Shown here: in pieces, positions 25,598 through 34,660 of the stretch
How the letters are laid out: every line of letters begins with the position of its first letter
Position numbering within the stretch: position 1 is the stretch's first letter
Source of the DNA: Ornithinimicrobium faecis
Lineage (GTDB): Bacteria > Actinomycetota > Actinomycetes > Actinomycetales > Dermatophilaceae
Length of the DNA: 64,000 nt
Assembly: GCF_023923225.1 (NCBI RefSeq)
Contig: NZ_CP099489.1
Span: forward strand, 3,100,001-3,164,000
Direction of reading: 5' to 3'
The notes under the pieces: generated by a model
Databases searched by the model: none
Told to the model about the DNA's origin: nothing
Seen by the model: only the letters and a program-made list of their open reading frames with translations
Made by a program: the position numbers and the translations under genes

Positions 25598-26832
25598 GGC
25601 CTCCCACCTCCCGGCGCCAGCAGGTCCGCGAGGTTGTGCCCCGCCCGTTCGAACCGTTCTGGGTGCGGTGGGAACCCGTCTGCGCGCACCAGGGTGGCGT
25701 CGCGGGTGACAAAGATGTCGGCGATCTCAACGACCTCTGCCTCCACGCGACCTGGCAGGCCAACGATCTCTTGCACCGAGCGGCGACCGTCCGGCAACAG
25801 CGACATATGAACCACAAGATCGATGGAACTTGCCACGGTCGGGACCACGAAACCACTCGCGACGTTTGTTCCGGCGAGAAGGGGCAGGGTGCACATCTTG
25901 GTGACCGCCTCGCGAGCGCTGTTGGCGTGCACCGTGCACATGCCTGGCAAACCACTGTTCAGGGCGATCAGGAGATCGAGGCTCTCCTCCTGGCGCACTT
26001 CTCCGACAAGAATCCTGGAGGGCCGCATCCGCAGGGCCTCCTTGACGAGCCGCCGCAGGGGCACCTCACCGGTGCCCTCCAAGCTGGCCTGACGACACTG
26101 CAGCGCTGCGACGTCGCGCAGCGGGATCTTCAGCTCGAAGACCTCTTCGCACGTCACCACTCGTTCGTTGGGTGGGATGGCGGCAGCCAGGCAGTTGAGC
26201 ATGGTTGTCTTCCCCGCCTGGGTTCCTCCGGCAACCAGGATGTTGAGCCCACTCTCAACAGCCGCCGTCAGAAAGGTCGCGGCATGCTGCGGGAGCGAGC
26301 CGAGGCGGACCAGGTCCGAGAGTTCGTCGGCGGCCACCACAAACTTCCGGATGTTGACCGCCCAGTGACGCCTCGTAATGTCGGGGATCACCACGTGAAG
26401 TCGGGAACCGTCGGGCAAGGCAGCATCCACGAACGGACTGCTCAGGTCCACGCGCCGACCCGACGAGCGCAGCATCCGCTCGACCAGGTCGCGCACCTGC
26501 TGCTCGGACAGCAAGGTGGGCGTCAACTCTGAGCGGCCGTGCCTGGCAACGAAAATCTTCCCTGGGTCGTTGATCCAGATTTCTTCGACTTCGGGGTCAT
26601 CCAGATATTGCTGAAGAGGTCCGAGTCCTGCGACAGACTCCAGCAGGAGACGGCCCGCCTCCTCTGCGTCCTGGAGTGGGCGGACGCCACCTTTCATGGC
26701 TCGCTCGTCAAAGTCAGACACGACCTCGCGCACTAGGTGTCGAAGGGCAAGGTCGTCAGTCGCCGGGTCAAGACGGCGCTGTCGGATCTGCTCGCGGACT
26801 TCGTCCTCGAGTGTCTGGATGGTCGTCTGCAC
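25594..26832 (-). CDS. tadA: tad pilus assembly ATPase TadA (CpaF family)
   Basis: The 412-residue secretion ATPase that powers pilus assembly. Walker A is GGTQAGKTTML (near residue 200), the Asp-box region is VVTCEEVFELKI, and Walker B/His box reads RILVGEVRQEESLDLLIALN then GMCTVHANSAREA. The N-terminal domain (EEIWINDPGKIFVARHGRSE) is typical of CpaF. First gene of the seven-gene tad operon, divergent from the FHA-FtsK gene. Confidence 0.95.
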   Translation of the reverse strand: MQTTIQTLEDEVREQIRQRRLDPATDDLALRHLVREVVSDFDERAMKGGVRPLQDAEEAGRLLLESVAGLGPLQQYLDDPEVEEIWINDPGKIFVARHGRSELTPTLLSEQQVRDLVERMLRSSGRRVDLSSPFVDAALPDGSRLHVVIPDITRRHWAVNIRKFVVAADELSDLVRLGSLPQHAATFLTAAVESGLNILVAGGTQAGKTTMLNCLAAAIPPNERVVTCEEVFELKIPLRDVAALQCRQASLEGTGEVPLRRLVKEALRMRPSRILVGEVRQEESLDLLIALNSGLPGMCTVHANSAREAVTKMCTLPLLAGTNVASGFVVPTVASSIDLVVHMSLLPDGRRSVQEIVGLPGRVEAEVVEIADIFVTRDATLVRADGFPPHPERFERAGHNLADLLAPGGGRP

Positions 26833-26941
26833 GAGACCCCCCGTCGCACCTTCTCCGGCAACAGCGCCGGTCCACAGTTGTCAACCGCTGCGTTGTCGCC
26901 TCGGTGATGGGCCACCACGTAACCGTCTGACCCGCTCAAGG

Positions 26942-26970
26942 TCTACAGAGTTTGCGAAACTTTTGGACAA
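26942..26970 (-). promoter_or_regulatory. tadA: candidate tadA promoter with palindrome in the spacer
   Basis: TTGTCC and TGTAGA are 17 bases apart on the minus strand. The spacer contains AGTTTGCGAAACT (26949-26961), a 5+5 inverted repeat that could be an operator. The transcript would have a leader of about 100 bases. Confidence 0.35.
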
Positions 26971-27013
26971 TCCGAACGAAGCATGTGGATGACCTCCGAG
27001 TTCACTGAGACCC

Positions 27014-27038
27014 TGTGGACAACTGCGGCTGTGGACAA
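27014..27038 (+). repeat. two direct TGTGGACAA boxes (DnaA-box-like)
   Basis: TGTGGACAA occurs at 27014-27022 and 27030-27038 within CTGTGGACAACT repeats. It equals the high-GC actinobacterial DnaA box TTGTCCACA read on the other strand. Only two copies are present, just before the FHA-FtsK start, so a replication origin is unlikely. Confidence 0.5.
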
Positions 27039-27077
27039 CTTTCAGTCCTGGGGCCCCGATCGCGACACCATCAGCGT

Positions 27078-30000
27078 GTGGAACTGCGGATCTCTGTCGG
27101 CGACCGGCGGCACGTGCGCACCGTCGGTGTGCGTGCGCGAGCCGGCGCCCCGTGGGGTCCGGTGGCCACGACACTTGGCCTCCACACGGACATGGTGGCG
27201 GAGGGCTCCGGTCAAGCGCTCCTCCTCACCGACGAGGCGGTGCTCGGGGACCCACCCCTGATTCATGGCGTGACCCTCCGGCCAAAGATCGCAGGTGAGG
27301 TCTCCGACAGCACCTGGGCGCCGGTGGCCGTGTGGGTCATCGGCGGCCCCGACGCTGGGGGCGCGTTTCCGCTCCGCACCGGGGGCAGACTGACGATCGG
27401 GCGCGGCTCGTGGTGCGACGTCATGATCGACGACCCCGGCCTCTCACGTCACCACCTCACGTTGTCGACCACGCGTCACGGCATCTTGATCGAGGACGGG
27501 ATGTCGACCAACGGGACCCTCCTCGACGAGTCCCTCGTCGAGGAGCCCACGATCTGGACGCCGGGGGTCCCACTGCGCGCTGGGGCCTCCACCCTGGCGT
27601 TGGTCCCCACGGTCGCCACCCTGCCGAGATCGGCGGCAGACGGTCAGGGTCGACTGGTCGTCGCCCCTCGTCACCAGGTCCCACCGTCCATTGCTCCGGT
27701 CGAGCTCGACCATCCTGTTCGGGCCACACCGACAGCCCCAGTGGCTCCGGGCGCACTGGGCTGGTTGATCCCCCTCGGCGTCTCCGTGCTGCTGGCTGTC
27801 GTGCTGTCCATGCCAGCCCTACTGCTGTTCGGGTTGATGGCACCAGCCATGGCTCTGGGCAGCCATGTCGGAGAACGACGTCGGTATCGCCGAGAGTGTC
27901 TGGCCTCCGAGGAGACCCATCGTCGAGCGTTGGCTGCGGTCCAGGACGTGGGAAGGCACGCGGTGGCCGTCGAACTTCGCGCTCGGCACGAGCGCGCGCC
28001 AGACCTGGCACGCCTGATCCAGGACGCTCACCAGGCTGGCCCCTTGCTGTGGAGCCGCCCCAGCGACAACCTCATCTGCCGTCTGGGCGCAGGCAAGCAA
28101 TCCACCACAGTCACCATCGGGGGCGTGCCCGAGGTCGCACCCCTGGTCCCGATCGAGATCGATCTGCGTCACGGACTGTCCCTGGTCGGGTCGGCAGCAC
28201 AGACGCGTGCGCTGGCGCGCAGCGTGCTGCTCCAACTGGCGATGCTCCACGCCCCCAGTGAGCTCAGTCTTGACCTCGCTGCTCCCTCGTGCGCTGGTGC
28301 CTTCGCTGCCTCGCGCGCGCACTGGGACTGGATGGCCTGGCTGCCACATGCCTCACCCGGCCTGCACAGCCGTGCCCAGATCCAGGTGCACGACCTCATC
28401 GACACGACCGAGCCGAGCGACATCATCCCTCAAGCCCGACCGACCGATGCTGACACCGGGACAGGGCATCGCGCTTTCGGGAGCCTCACCGAGGCAGAGC
28501 AGAATGAGCCCAAGGTCATCCCGATCGTGCTGTGTCACAACGAATCACAAGCCGCCGAGAGTTCAATCGTGGTGGCTGTCAACGGGCCAACCCTGCAGGT
28601 GTCCACGTCGTCGGGTCCCCTCACCTGCACCCCCGACCTGCTTTCGGCCGTGCGGACCCACCGCACGGCCCGCCTCCTGGCACCACTGAGCGACGGCTCG
28701 AGGGACGATGGCCCTGGCTCGGTCCCGCTCCGTGTCGATCTCACCACCATCGTGCCGCCGATCAGCGCCGACGCGCTGGCAGACCATTGGCGCGCGGAGC
28801 CACGCTCAACCCGCTTTGCACTGGGCCGAGATGCCACGTCCACGGTGGCCCTCGACCTGGCGGCCGACGGACCGCACGCTCTGGTAGCCGGGACCACCGG
28901 ATCCGGCAAGTCGGAGCTCCTCCGCACCCTGGTCACCTCCCTCGCCCTCGTCAACCGCCCGGACGAGCTCGTCATGGTCCTGGTCGACTACAAGGGTGGA
29001 TCTGCCTTCGCCGAGGCCGCCGCCCTTCCCCATGTGGTCGGGGTCATCACGGACCTGGACCCGCACCTGGCTGACCGCGCCCTGACCTCCCTGACCGCAG
29101 AGCTCAAACGTCGCGAACACATTCTGGCCGATGCTGGAGTGCCGGACCTCCCGGCCTACCAAGCCCTGAACCCACGTGAGCCGATGCCCCGGCTGGTCCT
29201 GGTCATCGACGAGTTTCGGGCGCTCGCCGAAGAGCTCCCCGACTTCCTGGACGGACTCGTGCGGATCGCCGCGCTCGGGCGGTCCCTCGGGGTCCACCTG
29301 GTCCTCGCCACCCAGCGCCCCGGTGGCGTCGTCTCTGCTGACGTCCGCGCCAACGTCAATCTGCGCATAGCTCTGCGCGTCCGGGACGGCTCGGACTCCT
29401 ATGACGTCATCGACTCGCAGGCGGCCGCAGACCTGCCAGAAGGTGTTCCGGGGCGGGCCCTGATCCGCACCGGCGCCGACGCACCACGCACGGTGCAGGT
29501 TGCCAGCAGCTCCACGCCTGCGGCGACCGCCTCAGCCGATGACGCCGAGTCCGTGAGCATCATCCCGGTGCACGATCTCTGGTCACCAGACCGCCACCCG
29601 ACCCCAGAGGCACCGGAGGATGACGGCACCTCGACGCTGGCCCGTGCAACCGCGGCCACGACGCAGGCAGCCACCGCGGTGGGAGCGACCCCGCCGCCCT
29701 CACCCTGGCTGCCAGCCCTGCCAGAGTTCGTCCCCCTCGCCGACCTGCCCGCCGACGGTGAGCCAGCAGGGTGGGGAGGTCTGCCCCTGATGCTGACTGA
29801 CCTTCCTGCTCAACAACTCCAGCCGGTCCACTGCTGGCACCCCCTGGTCGACGGGCACCTGGGCCTCGCTGGGGCCGCGCGGTCCGGCCGCAGCACCGTC
29901 GCGCGCAGCATCCTGGCCGGACTGCTGGCCCGTCCCCCGGGTGACGCTCACATCTATGCCTTCGACCTGGCCGGGAGTCTCGGGACGCTCTTCCAGGCAC

Positions 30001-31193
30001 CCCAGGTGGGCGCCGTCCTCGCGGCACCCGACGTGGTGCGTGGTTGTCGAGTCATCGCACACCTCGCCCGGGTGGTCACCGAGCGACAGCAGGCGCTTGC
30101 CGCCGACGGCTACACCTCACTCGCCGAGCAACGCGCGAGCGCGACCCATCCGTGGCCACTGGTCGTGCTCGTGATCGACGGGTGGGCACGCTTCACCGAG
30201 ATCTATGGCGAGTCAGAGCGCGGGCGTCCACTCGAGCAGGTGTTGCAGATCCTGCGGGAGGGACTGGCCGTCGGCGTCGTCGCTGTCGTGACGGGTGACC
30301 GTTCCCTGCTCGCGGGGAGGATCGCCCCACTCCTCGGCGAGATGTGGTCGCTGCGTCTGACCGATCCCGCGGATCTGCTGATGGCTGGCCTGACCAAGTC
30401 GCAGGTGCCTGGCCGTATGCCGCCAGGCCGGGCCGTCCGTCTGCGCGACGCGGTCGTGGGTCAGGTGGCAGTGGTCGGCTCCGGCGCGGACGGCTCCGAG
30501 CAGGTGGCCGCCTTGAGCCAGATGGTCGCGCGGGTGTCGTCTGTTCCGCCCGGCACAGGTCCGAGGGTTTTTCGTGCCCTGCCTCGCACGGTCGACCTGG
30601 ACACGTTGGACCCCGCCGGTGCAGCCGGGCTGGTGCTCGGCGTCGGTGGTGACGCGGCCGAGCCGTGCGAGTTACCGCTTCCCGCGACAGGCGTGGGTGC
30701 GCTCGGCATCGTCGGGCCACCGGGCAGTGGACGCACCACCACGTTGCACACACTCGAGCACGCAGCTCGTTCTCGTGGATGGTCCGTGGTGGTCCTTGAC
30801 GAGGCCCTGATTCGGGACACCACTGCCCTGGAGCGTCAACTGCAGGAGAGTCAGGACGGGACTCTCGTCACCGTCGACGGATTCGAGAGCCTCAGCACCA
30901 ACGGCGTCGAGGACGTGCTGCTCTCCTGGCTGGACACACCACGCTCCCATGAGCACCCGCGCGAGCGGCTCGTCGCCGTCACCGGAGAGCCCGACGACCT
31001 CGGAGGTTTCCGCGGCCTGGCCGCACGCGTGGCCCGCGGACGCACCGGCATCATCCTGCAGCCGGAGAGCGCCGCGGACGGGGCCGGCTTCGGGGCGGCC
31101 GTGCCGACGGGTGATGAGCGGCTGCCCGGCCGAGGAGTGCTAGTCGCCCGAGGCGCGTGCACGGCAATCCAGGTCGCTCGGCCGGGCCCCTGA
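27078..31193 (+). CDS. FHA domain / FtsK-SpoIIIE ATPase (EccC/EssC-like)
   Basis: A 1,371-residue protein. Order: N-terminal EssC-like segment, FHA domain (IGRGSWCDVMIDDPGLSRHH, MSTNGTLLDE), two membrane helices (WLIPLGVSVLLAVVLSMPAL), then three RecA-like ATPase domains. The first has AGTTGSGKSELL and LVLVIDEFRAL, so it should be active. The second (AGAARSGRSTVA, VVLVIDGWARF) and third (VGPPGSGRTTTL) lack key Lys/Glu residues, as in EccC proteins. This is the type VII secretion motor architecture, but no WXG100 or other ESX gene is visible here. GTG 27078 gives the EssC-like N-terminus VELRISVGD; GTG 27015 is an alternative. Confidence 0.85.
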   Translation: MELRISVGDRRHVRTVGVRARAGAPWGPVATTLGLHTDMVAEGSGQALLLTDEAVLGDPPLIHGVTLRPKIAGEVSDSTWAPVAVWVIGGPDAGGAFPLRTGGRLTIGRGSWCDVMIDDPGLSRHHLTLSTTRHGILIEDGMSTNGTLLDESLVEEPTIWTPGVPLRAGASTLALVPTVATLPRSAADGQGRLVVAPRHQVPPSIAPVELDHPVRATPTAPVAPGALGWLIPLGVSVLLAVVLSMPALLLFGLMAPAMALGSHVGERRRYRRECLASEETHRRALAAVQDVGRHAVAVELRARHERAPDLARLIQDAHQAGPLLWSRPSDNLICRLGAGKQSTTVTIGGVPEVAPLVPIEIDLRHGLSLVGSAAQTRALARSVLLQLAMLHAPSELSLDLAAPSCAGAFAASRAHWDWMAWLPHASPGLHSRAQIQVHDLIDTTEPSDIIPQARPTDADTGTGHRAFGSLTEAEQNEPKVIPIVLCHNESQAAESSIVVAVNGPTLQVSTSSGPLTCTPDLLSAVRTHRTARLLAPLSDGSRDDGPGSVPLRVDLTTIVPPISADALADHWRAEPRSTRFALGRDATSTVALDLAADGPHALVAGTTGSGKSELLRTLVTSLALVNRPDELVMVLVDYKGGSAFAEAAALPHVVGVITDLDPHLADRALTSLTAELKRREHILADAGVPDLPAYQALNPREPMPRLVLVIDEFRALAEELPDFLDGLVRIAALGRSLGVHLVLATQRPGGVVSADVRANVNLRIALRVRDGSDSYDVIDSQAAADLPEGVPGRALIRTGADAPRTVQVASSSTPAATASADDAESVSIIPVHDLWSPDRHPTPEAPEDDGTSTLARATAATTQAATAVGATPPPSPWLPALPEFVPLADLPADGEPAGWGGLPLMLTDLPAQQLQPVHCWHPLVDGHLGLAGAARSGRSTVARSILAGLLARPPGDAHIYAFDLAGSLGTLFQAPQVGAVLAAPDVVRGCRVIAHLARVVTERQQALAADGYTSLAEQRASATHPWPLVVLVIDGWARFTEIYGESERGRPLEQVLQILREGLAVGVVAVVTGDRSLLAGRIAPLLGEMWSLRLTDPADLLMAGLTKSQVPGRMPPGRAVRLRDAVVGQVAVVGSGADGSEQVAALSQMVARVSSVPPGTGPRVFRALPRTVDLDTLDPAGAAGLVLGVGGDAAEPCELPLPATGVGALGIVGPPGSGRTTTLHTLEHAARSRGWSVVVLDEALIRDTTALERQLQESQDGTLVTVDGFESLSTNGVEDVLLSWLDTPRSHEHPRERLVAVTGEPDDLGGFRGLAARVARGRTGIILQPESAADGAGFGAAVPTGDERLPGRGVLVARGACTAIQVARPGP

Positions 31194-31216
31194 CCCCTGT
31201 CCAGATGACCGTCAGG

Positions 31217-31603
31217 TCAGGCCAGGCGACCCATCAACGCGGCGGACGCGATGGTCGCCACCGCTGTGACGAGGATCGTCCCAGCCAGCAGCGGCGGGGC
31301 AAACTGGAACATCGCGATGCCCAGGGGCACGAGCAGGAAGTTGAACGCGATGGCCGGCGCCTGCGCCCGGGGGTGACGGCGCCACAGTCCCATCGATACA
31401 TAGCCCAGCCCGACCACGAAGACCACCATGGTCAGCGCCGACATCAGCACAATCATCGGGTCGCTGCCCTCACCCAGGACGAGCTCGACCAGATAGAACA
31501 CCGCAAAACCGGCGATCGCCAGGGCCTCCGCCCCGACCAACACAGAAGCCACCTTGCCCAGGAGCACCTGGCGGTCGGTGGGAGTCGGAGCGGTCATGGC
31601 CAT
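31217..31603 (-). CDS. four-helix integral membrane protein of unknown function
   Basis: A 128-residue protein with four hydrophobic segments covering nearly its whole length (for example VGAEALAIAGFAVFYLVELV and LGIAMFQFAPPLLAGTILVT). No catalytic motif. It ends 23 bases from the FHA-FtsK stop (convergent) and lies downstream of the two-component genes, 136 bases away, in the same direction. Function not recognised. Confidence 0.7.
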   Translation of the reverse strand: MAMTAPTPTDRQVLLGKVASVLVGAEALAIAGFAVFYLVELVLGEGSDPMIVLMSALTMVVFVVGLGYVSMGLWRRHPRAQAPAIAFNFLLVPLGIAMFQFAPPLLAGTILVTAVATIASAALMGRLA

Positions 31604-31739
31604 GGGTGCAAGGTTAATCGTCGAGGCCCGGTGCTCTCGTCTCAGGTGGGCCCGAGAAGGGGCACGATCATCGGAGCCCGATGGACGGACCCGAGCGCTG
31701 GGACAGTCACTGTGCAGGCCAACGGAGCCGCGAGTGCGC

Positions 31740-32396
31740 TCAGTCCTGGATGCCGGCCAGCCCGGTGCGGTGGGCCAGGACCACCAGCTGGGCCCTGTCG
31801 CGTGCCTCCAGTTTGCCGAGCAGTCGGCTGACATAGGTGCGGGCGGTGGCCGGGCTGATGAACAGCGCCGCGGCGATCTCATCGTTGCTCAGTCCCTGCC
31901 CCACGCCGGCCAGCACCTCCACCTCACGCGGCGCCAGGTGGGCGATCAGGTCGGTGTCGACACCCGAGCGCGCCCTGGCGGCTGCGCGCATCACGGTCGC
32001 AGTGACATCCGGAGACAGCACCGGATGACCTCCGGCGACCGTGCGGATCGCCGCTCGCAGGTCCGCCGGTGCGATGTCCTTGAGCAGATAGCCGGCGGCT
32101 CCGGCCCGCAGGGCCTCCACCACGGTGTCGTCCTCGGCGAACGTGGTCAGCACCAGCACCACGATGCCCGCCAGCTCTGGGTCCTCGGTGATCAGCTGCG
32201 TCGCGGCGATCCCGTCGAGGCCAGGCATTCGGACGTCCATCAGCACCACGTCCGGTCGGGTCTCGCGGGTCCGGGCGAGCGCCGTCCCACCCTGGTCTGC
32301 CTCCCCGACGACGGTGATGTCACCGTCGTGCTCAGCCAGTGCCCGCAACCCGCCGCGCAGCAGCGGCTCGTCCTCGGCGATGACGACCCGGATCAT
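31740..32396 (-). CDS. LuxR/NarL-family response regulator
   Basis: A 218-residue two-component regulator. The receiver domain has the acidic pocket AEDE, phospho-acceptor Asp54 in VVLMDVRMPGLDG, and VLTTF and LLKD. The output domain is a LuxR helix-turn-helix (LAPREVEVLAGVGQGLSNDE, PATARTYVSRLLGKL). Overlaps the sensor kinase stop by four bases. Target genes unknown. Confidence 0.92.
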   Translation of the reverse strand: MIRVVIAEDEPLLRGGLRALAEHDGDITVVGEADQGGTALARTRETRPDVVLMDVRMPGLDGIAATQLITEDPELAGIVVLVLTTFAEDDTVVEALRAGAAGYLLKDIAPADLRAAIRTVAGGHPVLSPDVTATVMRAAARARSGVDTDLIAHLAPREVEVLAGVGQGLSNDEIAAALFISPATARTYVSRLLGKLEARDRAQLVVLAHRTGLAGIQD

Positions 32397-33565
32397 GGGG
32401 CTTCGCCCAGTGGCAGGTCGGCGGTGACGGTGACGCCACCCCCGCGCTCGGACGTCGTGAAGGTGCCGCCGAGAAGCTCGGCCCGGTCCTGCATGCCGGC
32501 GATCCCCCGCCCACCCGAGTGCCGTTCGGCCGCGCGGTCGGCGGCCATGCCCCTGCCGTCGTCGGCGACCTCGAGGTGCAGCACCCCAGAGCCGGCTCGG
32601 ACCTCGATGCGCACCCGGGTGGCCTGCGCATGACGCAGCACGTTCGTGATCGACTCCTGCACGATGCGGAAGGCGGCACTCGCCACGGGGCCGGGGGCGT
32701 CCGCACCAGCCACGTCGACGACCAGGTCCACGTCCAGACCAGCGTCGCGGGCTGCCTGGGCGGTCCGCTCGATCCCGGCCAGGGTGATGGGGGCGTGCCC
32801 AGTGCCGTCACGATCGGACCGCAGGGTGTCCAGGGTGCGCCGCAGGTCTGTCAGCGACGAGCCAGCCGCGCTGGCGACGCGGTCGAGGGCGACCACCGCG
32901 GCCTCGCGATCGGTGTCCAACACCTGGTGTGCCACCCGGGCCTGCACCGAGACCAGCGTGAGGGCATGGCCGAGCGAGTCGTGCACGTCCCGGGCCAGTT
33001 GCAGGCGCTGCTCCTCGACCTGCCGGGCCGCACGCTCCTGCTGGGCGGCCCTCTCCAGCCGCACGGCACGCTCGCGCTCCTCACCCAGATGCCGTCGGCT
33101 GCGCACCGTGAGTGCCAGGGCGATGGCGCACCCGATCAGCGCGGCGTTGGTGATCACGTCATAGGCCAGGACCGCACTGGACTCACCATCCTGGATCCGA
33201 AAATACAGCGCCACCACCAACAGCACGGCGCCGGCCACCGACGCCACGACGACGCGACCCCGCTCGGCGGCGTTGTAGAGCGCACCGAACACCGGCACCG
33301 CCATCCCGATCGGCGGATAGTCGGCGACATAGTAGGCAAAGGTGCCCAGCACCGTCAGCACCAGCACGGTCGCTGGCGCCCAGGAGCGCAGCAGGAGCAG
33401 CGCCCCGAAGCCGACGGCAAACAGATAGGCACCGAGCCCAGCGACCTGCCCACCAACCGAGCCCACGGCGATCACCACGGCGACGGCGATCGCCTGACCG
33501 GCCGCGCCGAGAGCAGTGAGCACCCAGGCGGGCACCTCGGCCCGCTCCGTGTTCATCGTGGTCAT
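32393..33565 (-). CDS. NarL-type sensor histidine kinase
   Basis: A 390-residue membrane kinase: about five hydrophobic segments in the first 155 residues, a coiled coil rich in Glu/Arg, a HisKA_3 domain with LARDVHDSLGHAL (phospho-His near residue 196), and an ATPase domain with DDGRGM and GGRGIAGMQDRAELLGG. Partner of the adjacent response regulator. Starts ATG 33565 or 33556 behind AAGGAGG; the second has the better spacing. Confidence 0.92.
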   Translation of the reverse strand: MTTMNTERAEVPAWVLTALGAAGQAIAVAVVIAVGSVGGQVAGLGAYLFAVGFGALLLLRSWAPATVLVLTVLGTFAYYVADYPPIGMAVPVFGALYNAAERGRVVVASVAGAVLLVVALYFRIQDGESSAVLAYDVITNAALIGCAIALALTVRSRRHLGEERERAVRLERAAQQERAARQVEEQRLQLARDVHDSLGHALTLVSVQARVAHQVLDTDREAAVVALDRVASAAGSSLTDLRRTLDTLRSDRDGTGHAPITLAGIERTAQAARDAGLDVDLVVDVAGADAPGPVASAAFRIVQESITNVLRHAQATRVRIEVRAGSGVLHLEVADDGRGMAADRAAERHSGGRGIAGMQDRAELLGGTFTTSERGGGVTVTADLPLGEAP

Positions 33566-33713
33566 CCCCCTCCTTCCCGGCGTTCCCCCATAGTGGCATC
33601 CGGCCCCGAGGCGCGGTGTACGTCGAGAAGCGACATCGCGGGGTCGCTCTGCGCAGTCAGGTGACCCACCAACTGACGAGATCGAACCGACAGGGCCAGC
33701 CAGTCGGCATACC

Positions 33714-33719
33714 TAGCGT
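33714..33719 (+). promoter_or_regulatory. -10 element (leaderless) of the following membrane gene
   Basis: TAGCGT ends seven bases before ATG 33727. Confidence 0.45.
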
Positions 33720-33726
33720 CGAAGCC

Positions 33727-34155
33727 ATGAACACGACACCCCGAACACACACCCTCCACTGGCCGCTCATCGTCGGCCTGGGCGCTCTCGCCCTGGTCCG
33801 GCCGTTGGCCTCGATCGTCGGACTGACCGACACGCTCGGACAGCCCGGCACCTCGCTGACCCTCACCGCGCTCATCACCGCGGCCTGGGTGCTGGTCGTC
33901 GGGCTCAGCACGGTGGCCCGACCGGTCGCCACCCTGGTCGCCGCAGGGCTGGTCTATGCCGCGCTGGCCGCCCTGATCAGCGCGGTCCTGTCCCCCATCC
34001 TGGACGGCCAGCTGGACGGGCCGCTCACCAACCCGTTCGCGCTCGTCGGGCTGCTGGTCACCAATGCCCTGTGGGGTCTGGTCGCGGGCGTGCTGGCCCT
34101 CGGCATCCAGCGGGCCCGCGGCGTCCGTGCACCCGCCGTCGGCGCGGGCCGCTAG
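33727..34155 (+). CDS. integral membrane protein of unknown function
   Basis: A 142-residue protein with four hydrophobic segments (WPLIVGLGALALVRPLASI, LTLTALITAAWVLVVGLSTV, LVAAGLVYAALAALISAVLS, FALVGLLVTNALWGLVAGVL). Diverges from the sensor kinase and precedes the dimer glycosylase by nine bases. Not recognised; a role with the two-component pair is possible but not shown. Confidence 0.68.
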   Translation: MNTTPRTHTLHWPLIVGLGALALVRPLASIVGLTDTLGQPGTSLTLTALITAAWVLVVGLSTVARPVATLVAAGLVYAALAALISAVLSPILDGQLDGPLTNPFALVGLLVTNALWGLVAGVLALGIQRARGVRAPAVGAGR

Positions 34156-34158
34156 CCT
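34137..34158 (+). promoter_or_regulatory. leaderless promoter of the dimer glycosylase gene, partial PafBC-type motif
   Basis: TAGCCT (34153-34158) ends six bases before GTG 34165. CGTCGGCG (34137-34144) sits exactly eight bases upstream and matches 6 of 8 positions of TGTCRGTG. Confidence 0.4.
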
Positions 34159-34164
34159 CGACGC

Positions 34165-34626
34165 GTGCGTCTCTGGTCACTTCATCCGCGCTATCTGGAC
34201 CGCCCCGGTCTCACGGCCGCCTGGCGCGAGTCGCTCCTCGCCCAGGCGGTCCTGGCCGGCCGCACACGCGGCTACACCCGCCATCCGCAGCTGGAGCGGT
34301 TCCGCGCCTGCGAGGACCCGCTCGTCGCCATCGGCGCGTTCCTGTCCGGCGTGCAACAGGAGGCTTCCGAGCGCGGCTACCGCTTCGACGTCACCCGGAT
34401 CGATCGGCCCCCAGACCCCGGTATGCCGACAGCCGGCTGGGCCGGGTCGGTCCCGGTGGCCACGGGCCAGGTGGGGTATGAGTGGGAGCACCTGATGGCC
34501 AAACTGGCCCGCCGCAGCCCGGAGGTCGGCGCACGGTGGGCCACCACCACGAACGCGCAGGTGCACCCTCTGTTCGTGGTCGTCCCCGGTCCGGTCGCCA
34601 GCTGGGAGCGGCCCGGGCCCAGTTGA
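34165..34626 (+). CDS. pyrimidine dimer DNA glycosylase / endonuclease V family protein
   Basis: A 153-residue protein of the T4 DenV-like family, which flips out and cleaves UV-induced pyrimidine dimers. It begins MRLWSLHPRYLDRPGLTAAW, with RESLLAQAVLAG and GYTRHPQLERF, the conserved family start. Cellular members are common in actinobacteria. The GTG start is supported by a TAGCCT -10 six bases upstream (leaderless). Its stop overlaps the -35 of the next gene. Confidence 0.85.
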   Translation: MRLWSLHPRYLDRPGLTAAWRESLLAQAVLAGRTRGYTRHPQLERFRACEDPLVAIGAFLSGVQQEASERGYRFDVTRIDRPPDPGMPTAGWAGSVPVATGQVGYEWEHLMAKLARRSPEVGARWATTTNAQVHPLFVVVPGPVASWERPGPS

Positions 34627-34653
34627 CCCTCAACCTGGTTGAGGGCGCACAGT
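34623..34653 (+). promoter_or_regulatory. MerR-type promoter/operator of the MerR-DnaN-like gene
   Basis: TTGACC (34623-34628) and CACAGT (34648-34653) are separated by 19 bases, the overlong spacer typical of MerR-controlled promoters. A perfect palindrome CCCTCAACCTGGTTGAGGG (34627-34645, odd central T) lies between them. The -10 ends seven bases before GTG 34661. Autoregulation is the simplest reading. Confidence 0.75.
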
Positions 34654-34660
34654 TGGTTCC

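Noticed and set aside
27014..27038. Possible replication origin from DnaA-like boxes
   Set aside because: Only two boxes, no AT-rich unwinding region, and no dnaA, dnaN or rpmH genes nearby.
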